A stretch of DNA of 33,275 nucleotides. It comes from Fuerstiella sp. GTDB taxonomy: Bacteria; Planctomycetota; Planctomycetia; Planctomycetales; Planctomycetaceae. The DNA lies in contig JAPYTO010000048.1 of assembly GCA_029941865.1 (NCBI GenBank), positions 1-33,275 on the forward strand, written 5' to 3'. The notes below the pieces were generated by a model. That model saw only the letters and a program-made list of their open reading frames with translations. It did not search any database and was not told the origin of the DNA. Position numbers and translations under genes: made by a program. Within the stretch, counting starts at the first letter, position 1, and each line of letters opens with the position of its first letter. Positions 1 through 6,959 of the stretch are shown here, one piece after another.

Positions 1-1217
1 TGGAGTTCCGACCCACGCCGCGACGCAATATGGATCGCGAGATACCGCACTGGCGATACATCGAATTGTGCCGTGTTGAACTCAGGTCCGGTCACGTGGG
101 CACTGGCGAAACGATGCTGTACTACACATGGGGCGTGCCGTCCGATCAGGACTGCAAACGCGTCATCGGCAAAAGCGCCATCGAATTGATGTGGGACGAC
201 ACGCTGGGTGCCGGTTTGCAGATGGCGTTGTTTGACGCTGTCGGCCGCACGGCACAGGTTCCCGTCCATGCGCTGCTGGGCCGTCGGATCCATAGTACGA
301 CTCCGCTGAGTTGGTGGAATATTGATACTTCCGCAGCGGATATGGCGTCCGAGTGTCAGGAAGCGATGCGGCTGGGATACATGTCTTACAAGACCAAAGG
401 CCGGCCCTGGTTCGACGTCTTTCAACAGCTTGAGACCGCGACGATCGACCTGCCGGCCGATTTTAAGATCGACATGGATTTCAATGACACGTTGCTGACG
501 GCCGAACAGGGGTTGCCGATCCTCAGGAGACTCAGCCGCTACCCTCAGGTCGATATCTATGAAACGCCGATTCCTCAGAGCGACGTGGCGGGAAACCGTC
601 GCATTTGCGACGCCACGCGGGTTCAAATTGCGATGCACTACGGCAAACCGTCGCCTCGAACAGTCGTTGAGTCGGGATGTTGCGACGGGTTTGTGGCGGG
701 CCACGGTGCTTCGGAGCTGACAGCGGCCGGGAATTTCTGCGAAGAAGTGGAGATGCCGTTCTGGCTGCAACTTGTGGGGGCGGGCATGACGGCTGCATTT
801 TCACTGCACTTCGGCGGAACGCTGAGACAGGCCAAATGGCCGGCCGTGAATTGCCACCAGCTGTTTGAAAATGATTTGCTGACGACTGCAATCACCCTTT
901 CCAATGGGCATGCACAGGTGCCGGACCGGCCCGGCATCGGTTACGAAGTCGACTGGGGTGCCGTGGAAAAACTGAAGGTTGCCAGGCCGCAGTCACGTCC
1001 TGAGCCTCAGCGACTGATCGAAACGACGTGGACCAGCGGTCGTCGTATGTACACGGCCAACAACGGTAAAGTGAATTTCATGCTGACTGCGGCCAATCAG
1101 GGACGCTATCCGTACTACGAAGCAGGAGCCGATACTCGGCTGCTGCCCAACGATGGTTCCGATCACTGGCAGCAGTTGTACCAACGTGCCCGCAAGGAAG
1201 GACCGATAGAAGCGTAA
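1..1217 (+). CDS. Enolase-superfamily (mandelate racemase/muconate lactonizing-like) protein, 5'-truncated by window edge
   Basis: The reading frame is open from base 3, before the first ATG at 30, so the true start probably lies outside the window. Counting from the ATG at 30 (395 residues), the barrel shows the usual enolase-superfamily order. A KTK motif at 121-123 is the expected catalytic Lys-x-Lys, IDMDF around 147-151 gives the first metal aspartate, and YETP around 177-180 the second metal glutamate. Where a third acidic ligand (usually GGE) is expected the sequence reads IAMHYGKP (His203), so the third ligand looks replaced. The family abstracts a proton alpha to a carboxylate, commonly on sugar acids; the substrate here cannot be predicted. 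No signal peptide is visible, but the N-terminus is missing. The next gene starts about 105 bp downstream on the same strand. Confidence 0.85.
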   Translation, partial: EFRPTPRRNMDREIPHWRYIELCRVELRSGHVGTGETMLYYTWGVPSDQDCKRVIGKSAIELMWDDTLGAGLQMALFDAVGRTAQVPVHALLGRRIHSTTPLSWWNIDTSAADMASECQEAMRLGYMSYKTKGRPWFDVFQQLETATIDLPADFKIDMDFNDTLLTAEQGLPILRRLSRYPQVDIYETPIPQSDVAGNRRICDATRVQIAMHYGKPSPRTVVESGCCDGFVAGHGASELTAAGNFCEEVEMPFWLQLVGAGMTAAFSLHFGGTLRQAKWPAVNCHQLFENDLLTTAITLSNGHAQVPDRPGIGYEVDWGAVEKLKVARPQSRPEPQRLIETTWTSGRRMYTANNGKVNFMLTAANQGRYPYYEAGADTRLLPNDGSDHWQQLYQRARKEGPIEA

Positions 1218-1322
1218 CGCAGGTTCCGGTTGCGACAGCGACAGTCGTCAGGATTCTTTGATCGGACAGTCTTGAATGACCATTGTGCCATTTCGCTGCG
1301 GCTCTCCGCACAAAACCAACTC

Positions 1323-2297
1323 ATGAACACGACCACATTGAAGATCGCGGTTGCGGCGATGGCCTGGCTCGCCGTTGCCGTCCACGTCCGTGCCGACAAG
1401 GAATCGCTGAGTGATATTCAGGTCACGAAGTATGCTCCGAGCATCGCTTCGTTCCCCGGATGCACCCACATCGCGTTCAACGGCAAGACCGAAATTGTCA
1501 CCACAGGTGATCGGCTGTTTTATCGAACAGATTCCGAGTCACCTTTCCATGAGTCGCCGATCAAAGGTTTGGCAGACGCACATTCGGTAGTCTTCAACCC
1601 GAGCGACCAACTTTTCTATGCGACGGACACAGGAAACCATCGGCTGATCACCTTTCGTGACCCGGCGAACCGCGATTTGCGAATCAGTGCAACTTCATTG
1701 GCGGGTGTTAAGCTCAATCGTCCACACGACATCGTTCTGGATCCATCCACGCATTGGCTGTACTCGCTCAACCCGGATAGTAGTCAGGTGTTTCGGTTCA
1801 AGGCGGCGGGCGAGCAAGCAGATTTACTGGATCTATCCCAACACCTGGGCTATTCACGCGCGCTCACGATTGCGCGCGGCAGGCTGTACGTTATTGGGTC
1901 GAGTGTTGGTTCCGTGGTCGAAGTTGTCGATTTCGACGAACAACAGTACAGAATCCACAACAGTTTCGGAAAGAAGAAAAACGCTGTGGCTGGCAGTTGG
2001 CAGTCCACCGGCCTGGTGTTAAACGACGTGGACTTCTTCCGGGGACAGTGGTACGCCACATGTTATTTCTGTCCGACCTACGCGGGAGGCCATGATTGCG
2101 ACGTGAACAAGTTTATTCGTTTTAGAACGTGGCAGGATTTGAAGCTGGGAAGCTGGGAAGATCTTTCCCGGTTACTTCCTGGCAAGGTTGTTCCGTACTA
2201 TCTGACGCCGCGTCAGGATGCACTGTACATTGCAGTTTTCAACCACGAATCTCCAGGCATTTCTGACTACGTGTACCAGTTGACAATCGTCGATTAG
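1323..2297 (+). CDS. Secreted beta-propeller (NHL/SMP-30-like) protein of unknown function
   Basis: A 324-residue protein. I chose the ATG at 1323 over an in-frame upstream start at 1230 because it opens with a clear Sec signal peptide: basic MNTTTLK, a hydrophobic core, and a likely cleavage after VRA near residue 24. The mature part is rich in beta strands with repeating blades such as SVVFNPSDQLFYATDTGNHR and DIVLDPSTHWLYSLN, typical of NHL or SMP-30/gluconolactonase propellers. No catalytic residues can be assigned. It lies 105 bp behind the enolase-superfamily gene on the same strand, so co-transcription is possible. No convincing Shine-Dalgarno sequence is seen. The stop codon is followed directly by a palindromic repeat separating it from a convergent gene. 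Confidence 0.75.
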   Translation: MNTTTLKIAVAAMAWLAVAVHVRADKESLSDIQVTKYAPSIASFPGCTHIAFNGKTEIVTTGDRLFYRTDSESPFHESPIKGLADAHSVVFNPSDQLFYATDTGNHRLITFRDPANRDLRISATSLAGVKLNRPHDIVLDPSTHWLYSLNPDSSQVFRFKAAGEQADLLDLSQHLGYSRALTIARGRLYVIGSSVGSVVEVVDFDEQQYRIHNSFGKKKNAVAGSWQSTGLVLNDVDFFRGQWYATCYFCPTYAGGHDCDVNKFIRFRTWQDLKLGSWEDLSRLLPGKVVPYYLTPRQDALYIAVFNHESPGISDYVYQLTIVD

Positions 2298-2298
2298 G

Positions 2299-2416
2299 AG
2301 GCTGTCCCGATACGTGCAACAGTGAGCCGCAAGGCGCTAGCCGCGGGTGAAAACGCTGCCGACAAGCGGCGGCTAGCGGCGTGCCGCTCACAAAAATGGA
2401 GGTATTCGGACAGCCT
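2299..2416. repeat. Nested palindromic intergenic repeat between convergent genes
   Basis: Outer arms AGGCTGTCC (2299-2307) and GGACAGCCT (2408-2416) are perfect inverted repeats. Inner 23-bp arms, starting GTGAGCCGCAAGGCGCTAGC at 2322 and ending in CGCTCAC at 2391, match at 20 of 23 positions by eye. The element fills the whole gap between two convergent stop codons (2297 and 2418). It could act as a bidirectional terminator or mRNA-stabilising hairpin. I recall similar GGCGCTAGCCGC palindromes between planctomycete genes, but copy number cannot be checked here. Confidence 0.85.
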
Positions 2417-2417
2417 G

Positions 2418-3668
2418 CTAGACCGCGTATTTCCTGATGACGTCTTCATTCACTTCGATCCCCAGTCCCGCGGTCGTAGGGACGGTGATCTGCCCATCGA
2501 TAACGCGGAATGGTTCCTTGACGATTTCGGTGCGCCACGGATTCTCAGACAGGTCGAGTTCCAGCAACGGCGTGTCGGTGGGCAATCCCCAGTGCGGATC
2601 ATGCAGTAGAGAAAGTAATTGGACCGACGCGGCGATGGAGATTGCTCCTCCCCAACAGTGCGGAATGCAGCGAATACCCGACAGAGCTGCCATCTCACTG
2701 ATGAACAGAGCTTCGCCGATCCCACCGCATAAGGCGGCATCGGGCTGAATGATGTCCACCGCCCGGTCGTCGATCAGATCTTTGGCAGCGATGCGAGAAT
2801 CGACGGCTTCCCCCCCCGCCAATGGAAGCGGCAATTTTTTACGCAACTCGGCATAGCCGGCATAGCGGGGAGACTGCGGCAGCGGTTCCTCGAAGAAGTC
2901 AAAGTTCAGTTCATCCAGAACCCGCCCCATCTGCACAGCAGATCGCAGCGTATATGCCGCGTTGCCGTCGACCATAAGACGGACATCCGGACCGACGGCT
3001 TCCCGCACGGCGCTCGCAACCTTTGCTTCACGAGCGACACTGTAGCGTCCAAGACGCATCTTCAGCGCTCTGAATCCTTCCTGGACGCGCGCGGCGGCCT
3101 GCCGCGGATACAACTCTTCGGGCGTTTCACCTTCAACATAGTTCATCGTCGATCCATACACCGGAACACGATCTCGCACTCGACCGCCAAACAGATCCGC
3201 GACGGGCAGTCCGAGTGCCTTGCCACGCAAATCGTTCAACGCCATGTCAACCGCACCCACTGCCAGTCCGTTACCGAAGTTTGCTCCCCACAGGTTTCGC
3301 CACAGGCGGCGATAGTGCAGCGGATTCTGTCCGATCAGCTTTGGCGTGAGGTCATCGTCGATTGTGCCGCGGGCTCCGCTGACCGGGGCCGTCTCTCCCC
3401 ATCCGACGATTCCGGCGTCGGTTTCAATCTTGACCATCAGAGCGCTTCGTGTCTGGCTGAGCGGTACAGACACGGAAACACCAAAGGGACGCTTCAGCTT
3501 GTGCAGCAACTTGAAGGTTGTCACTGCCGTGATTTTGAGCTTTCTGACATCCGCATCAGTTCCGTCGTCCGCATAACTCATTAAGGGAAAGGTGGACATG
3601 GCGGCACCTCCAGCCATACAAATTCCGGCCGCTTGTAGAAGATCACGTCGACTACCTGACTGAAACAT
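2418..3668 (-). CDS. Tat-exported mandelate racemase/muconate lactonizing-like enzyme
   Basis: A 416-residue protein starting at the ATG at 3668, with a good Shine-Dalgarno AGGGAG six bases upstream. The N-terminus has a twin-arginine signal (SRRDLLQAAG) and a hydrophobic stretch. The active site of the mandelate racemase subgroup is visible: KMR at 203-205 (Lys-x-Arg), metal ligands Asp234 (MVDGN), Glu260 or 261 (FFEEP) and Glu287 (GGE), then an Asp310/His337 dyad (QPD and PHCWGG). This predicts an intact metal-dependent racemase, epimerase or dehydratase acting on a carboxylate such as a sugar acid. Export by Tat would put it in the periplasm or paryphoplasm, unusual for a sugar-acid enzyme but common among planctomycete catabolic enzymes. 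It lies 98 bp downstream of the DUF1501 gene on the same strand. Confidence 0.9.
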   Translation of the reverse strand: MFQSGSRRDLLQAAGICMAGGAAMSTFPLMSYADDGTDADVRKLKITAVTTFKLLHKLKRPFGVSVSVPLSQTRSALMVKIETDAGIVGWGETAPVSGARGTIDDDLTPKLIGQNPLHYRRLWRNLWGANFGNGLAVGAVDMALNDLRGKALGLPVADLFGGRVRDRVPVYGSTMNYVEGETPEELYPRQAAARVQEGFRALKMRLGRYSVAREAKVASAVREAVGPDVRLMVDGNAAYTLRSAVQMGRVLDELNFDFFEEPLPQSPRYAGYAELRKKLPLPLAGGEAVDSRIAAKDLIDDRAVDIIQPDAALCGGIGEALFISEMAALSGIRCIPHCWGGAISIAASVQLLSLLHDPHWGLPTDTPLLELDLSENPWRTEIVKEPFRVIDGQITVPTTAGLGIEVNEDVIRKYAV

Positions 3669-3766
3669 GGAATACTCCCTGGTTTTGTGATTGTCGACCA
3701 GCTTTGGAACGGCCGTAGAGACAGCCGATTCGCGGAGGATGTCGAAGATCGACAGGCAGAGGTGGC

Positions 3767-5125
3767 TTAGGCTTCACCGTCGCCCGACCGCAACAGGCAA
3801 TCGTGCAGGACTTGACCGTCTGAGACCGGCATGGGTCTGGCCAGACGATCGTGGATGGTGGTGTCCGGAGGAATGCCCAGTGACTGCCACATCGTGGCCA
3901 GCACGTCCGCCGGACTGACCGGTGAAGACAGGACTTCGGCCCCCTTCGAATCACTGGCCCCTATTACCGTGCCGCCGCGAATCCCTCCGCCCGCCAGCAC
4001 CGTCGAATAGACATTCGGCCAGTGATCACGTCCGGCTTTGTTGTTGATCTGTGGAGTGCGACCGAATTCCCCGGCATTGACGACCATCGTTGTGTCCAGC
4101 AGGCCACGATCTTTGAGGTCTGCCACCAGAGTTGCAAAGCCACGATCGATTTCCGGCACGATCTGTTTGTACCGACCTTCCAGCCCACCGTGAGTATCCC
4201 ACTTCTGATTGAATTCGTTGAACGAGACAAACTGAACTCCGGCTTCCACCAGTCGACGAGCCAGCAGTAGTGACTGGCCCACTCGATTACGCCCGTAACG
4301 ATCACGAAGGGCATCAGGCTCTGCAGACAGGTCCAACGCTTTCCGAATTGTGCCGCTGGTGACGAGGTCAAAGGCAGCCTGCTGTAGATGATCGTGCCGC
4401 TGGCTGAGTTCCTGTTCGAAATACGCCGCTGCCGAATCCAGTTGCCGAGCAAGGTCGATGCGTGTGCTCATGCGATTGCCGTTCACTCCATCCGGCATCG
4501 ACAACGACAGGGGACGATAGTCCTTCTTCGACGGATCACCTTCGATCAGAAAAGGGTCGCGAACGCTGCCCAGGAATCCGGCAAACTGACCAGGCATGCG
4601 ATTGGACGGTCCGGGAATGCTGAGCCAGTTCGGCAACGAAACGCTTCGCGGCACACGGTCTGTGGAGCTGAGCGGTTGCAGTTGATTAAGGATGCCGCCT
4701 GGCCCGGGAAAGTCGTCTCCGTGCGCTTCGCGATCCCGGTCCTGCTGCTTCGACGATCCCGTCAGCGTGATGTACGTGCCGGCAATGTGATTTGTGAATT
4801 TGTGAGTCATGGATCGAATGACGCACAGCTCGTTTGCCACACCGGCGGTCGCAGACATCAGTTCGCCGAATTCCATGCCCGGCACGGTCGTGGAAATCTG
4901 TCGAAAAGATCCTCGTATTTCCGAAACGGCCTGTGGCTTCGGATCCCACAAATCAATCTGGCTCAGGCCTCCCTGCAGCATCATAAAAATGCAGCTGCCA
5001 CGTTGTTTCGATTTCCGGACGCTATCTGCCAGCGACGTCGCCGTGCCCAGTATGCTGACCGCGCCGATTCGCAGGACCTCGCGGCGTCGCAGGGCTTCAG
5101 GATTCGACTGTGGATGCGATGGCAT
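3767..5125 (-). CDS. DUF1501 family protein (Tat-exported, sulfatase-like fold)
   Basis: A 452-residue protein from the ATG at 5125. The N-terminus carries a twin-arginine signal (RRREVLRIGAVSILG). The DUF1501 pattern is clear: FMMLQGGLSQIDLWDPKP near the start, WDTHGG in the middle, then NAGEFGRTPQ and GRDHWPNVY. DUF1501 proteins are related to the alkaline phosphatase/sulfatase superfamily and are highly expanded in planctomycetes. They usually sit next to a DUF1549/DUF1553 (PSD1-type) gene. No such partner is present here; the downstream neighbour is the Tat-exported enolase-superfamily enzyme. The biochemical role is unknown. No Shine-Dalgarno sequence is seen before the start. Confidence 0.92.
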   Translation of the reverse strand: MPSHPQSNPEALRRREVLRIGAVSILGTATSLADSVRKSKQRGSCIFMMLQGGLSQIDLWDPKPQAVSEIRGSFRQISTTVPGMEFGELMSATAGVANELCVIRSMTHKFTNHIAGTYITLTGSSKQQDRDREAHGDDFPGPGGILNQLQPLSSTDRVPRSVSLPNWLSIPGPSNRMPGQFAGFLGSVRDPFLIEGDPSKKDYRPLSLSMPDGVNGNRMSTRIDLARQLDSAAAYFEQELSQRHDHLQQAAFDLVTSGTIRKALDLSAEPDALRDRYGRNRVGQSLLLARRLVEAGVQFVSFNEFNQKWDTHGGLEGRYKQIVPEIDRGFATLVADLKDRGLLDTTMVVNAGEFGRTPQINNKAGRDHWPNVYSTVLAGGGIRGGTVIGASDSKGAEVLSSPVSPADVLATMWQSLGIPPDTTIHDRLARPMPVSDGQVLHDCLLRSGDGEA

Positions 5126-5270
5126 AGTCTCAGTCTGTGTGCATTGTGTGGTAGGGCTGGCGGAGACGTGTCAGGTCTGACGAACATCGTAACACACGCT
5201 GGCGGTCGGCGTGAACCATTCTGTGGCCATCGGCACGCTGTTTGTCCCTAAAGGATCACGCCTCTATGAA

Positions 5271-6581
5271 TTATTCGGCGCCAAGAATGTCGAAACCTTC
5301 TGCCGTCAGAAGTGCGGTGACCGGTGTTCCTCGTCCTGCCTGAAAACACTCGTGGTTTTTTTCGGCCACAACAGATGCCGCTTCAATCACCTGGACAATC
5401 TCTCGCTGACTGGCGGCCGTTGGATAGGTATCTTCCAGATCGTCCATCGACTCACCGAATATCCGCCGCCGGATGATCGCCAACAGACCGGCGGCGATGG
5501 AGGCTTTGCCGTAGCCAAAGATTTCCAGGTTGCCACCGTGATGCCTGATGCGTCCTCCAAACGACGGGTTGCGCGTTCGTGACCCGTCACCAATAATGGC
5601 CTCCCGATAGCCGCGTTCCTGTTGATCCACCATGCCGCGACCGTAGATGCCGTACAGTTCAATCTCCTGATTCACGGCCCCTTCGAATTCTTCCGGATTT
5701 ATCCAGTTGTTGTTGTAGTCGCCACGCATGCCGTTGTCGTACGTCACGGCCACGTCCATGCTGTCCCACGTGTTGATGGGACCCTGTCGCTTAAAGGCAG
5801 CCGCATCCACGCCGCGACGACGGGCGATTTCCTGATGGTGTTCATCCCAGTGCAGCAGCAGATTCTTCTGGCCGGTGGCAAATACAGAGACCGGCTTGAC
5901 CTGCATGTAGTGATGCACCACGTCCAGCCAGTGGCAGCCAACATAGGCAAACGGATTGCTTTCTTCCGCCCATGCAAAAATTTCGGTGCTGACTTCCAGC
6001 GGTTCCTCCAGCACGGCTCGGATGCGATTGATGGGGCCGTATTCTTTCGGCGCCTTCAGCATCATTTCCCGGACGAATGGATCGTATCGTTTGTGCATAT
6101 CCACAGAGACGATGCGCTCCAGTTGTCTGGCTTTCTGAATGATCCGGTCCGCGTCCCGAGTGGTCAGACACAGCGGCTTTTCGGTCACCACGTCGACGCC
6201 AGCGTCCAGTGCGTCCAGGATCGGCTGAGCGTGTACGTTGTCGGGCGTCGCCACAAACAGGACGTCCGGCTTGTGACGCTGCAGAATGTCCAGCCAGACC
6301 GCATCGCCATAACAGGCTTCGATCGGCCGGTCTGGAAACTCCTGTGCAAACCAGTCGACAATGCGACCAGCAGTGCCGCTCTTCTGGCTGCGAGTCCCGA
6401 CCGCACACACATCAATTTCGACGCCAGCCACCGCCGGGGCCAGATGGCTCATGCCAATGCTTGTGAGGGCTCCCGCGATGCCTCCCCGCATGAAGTCTTT
6501 GAAGCTTTGGCCGATAATCTCGTCGAAGAACATTCCGCCGCCGATGATGGCGACTTTCAGTGGACGTTGGGATGTTGTCAT
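5271..6581 (-). CDS. Gfo/Idh/MocA family NAD(P)-dependent oxidoreductase
   Basis: A 436-residue protein. The frame stays open upstream to 6770, but I chose the ATG at 6581 because the Rossmann fold begins just after it (KVAIIGGGMFFDE) and the upstream extension resembles no domain. TEKPLCLT is the conserved EKP motif of the family, in which the Lys is catalytic. GCHWLDVVHH corresponds to the second active-site block with conserved His residues. Family members oxidise or rearrange sugars, inositols and sugar derivatives using NAD(P). No export signal is present, so it is probably cytoplasmic, unlike its neighbours. The gap to the DUF1501 gene is 145 bp on the same strand. Substrate unknown. 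Confidence 0.9.
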   Translation of the reverse strand: MTTSQRPLKVAIIGGGMFFDEIIGQSFKDFMRGGIAGALTSIGMSHLAPAVAGVEIDVCAVGTRSQKSGTAGRIVDWFAQEFPDRPIEACYGDAVWLDILQRHKPDVLFVATPDNVHAQPILDALDAGVDVVTEKPLCLTTRDADRIIQKARQLERIVSVDMHKRYDPFVREMMLKAPKEYGPINRIRAVLEEPLEVSTEIFAWAEESNPFAYVGCHWLDVVHHYMQVKPVSVFATGQKNLLLHWDEHHQEIARRRGVDAAAFKRQGPINTWDSMDVAVTYDNGMRGDYNNNWINPEEFEGAVNQEIELYGIYGRGMVDQQERGYREAIIGDGSRTRNPSFGGRIRHHGGNLEIFGYGKASIAAGLLAIIRRRIFGESMDDLEDTYPTAASQREIVQVIEAASVVAEKNHECFQAGRGTPVTALLTAEGFDILGAE

Positions 6582-6959
6582 GAATCTGAAGAGCTCTGAG
6601 GAAGGAACAGCAGTTGAAGGGGGGCATAGCGACGTGACGGCCCGAAAGCGTACACGAACTCGGGGATTCGAACCACCATCGCGACCTGCTGCGCTCCGCG
6701 GCTGAATAGTCGTCCACGAAACAGAACACCAGCCAGAGGCGCACTGCCTGCGTTTATCACGTCTTCCCACGCAAGGAAGGTCAGGAGAAATTCAGCGCAG
6801 GTACGTGCCGCTTATCCACCGCGTCGCGGACATCCGGCGACGATGTTCTGTGTGCAACGACACCGACAGTTCAAGGCTGGTCCTTCGCCCACGCTACGAA
6901 AGCGTGGGCAGGTCGTGCAATCGTTGCTGTTCTGGTCCTGAGAGTTCGGCGACGATCAG
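6582..6959. other. Intergenic region with one perfect hairpin
   Basis: This 378-bp gap separates two leftward genes. The only clear structure is a perfect 9-bp hairpin at 6887-6909, listed separately. A tRNA-like T-loop sequence near 6664-6674 was examined and rejected. I see no convincing gene here. Confidence 0.6.
6887..6909. repeat. Perfect 9-bp hairpin repeat
   Basis: GCCCACGCT (6887-6895), loop ACGAA, AGCGTGGGC (6901-6909). The arms are perfectly complementary. It lies 51 bp past the stop codon of the large leftward gene, so it may stabilise or end that transcript, although there is no T-run. I recall this palindrome as a common intergenic element in planctomycetes. Confidence 0.75.

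Noticed and set aside
5622..6599. 325-codon plus-strand frame opposite the oxidoreductase gene
   Set aside because: Antisense shadow of a well-supported Gfo/Idh/MocA gene; the His- and Val-rich translation resembles no family.
6655..6720. Possible tRNA on the minus strand (GGTTCGAATCCCC like a T-loop)
   Set aside because: The T-stem bases around the loop pair at only three of five positions, and no matching acceptor or anticodon arms could be folded from the upstream sequence.
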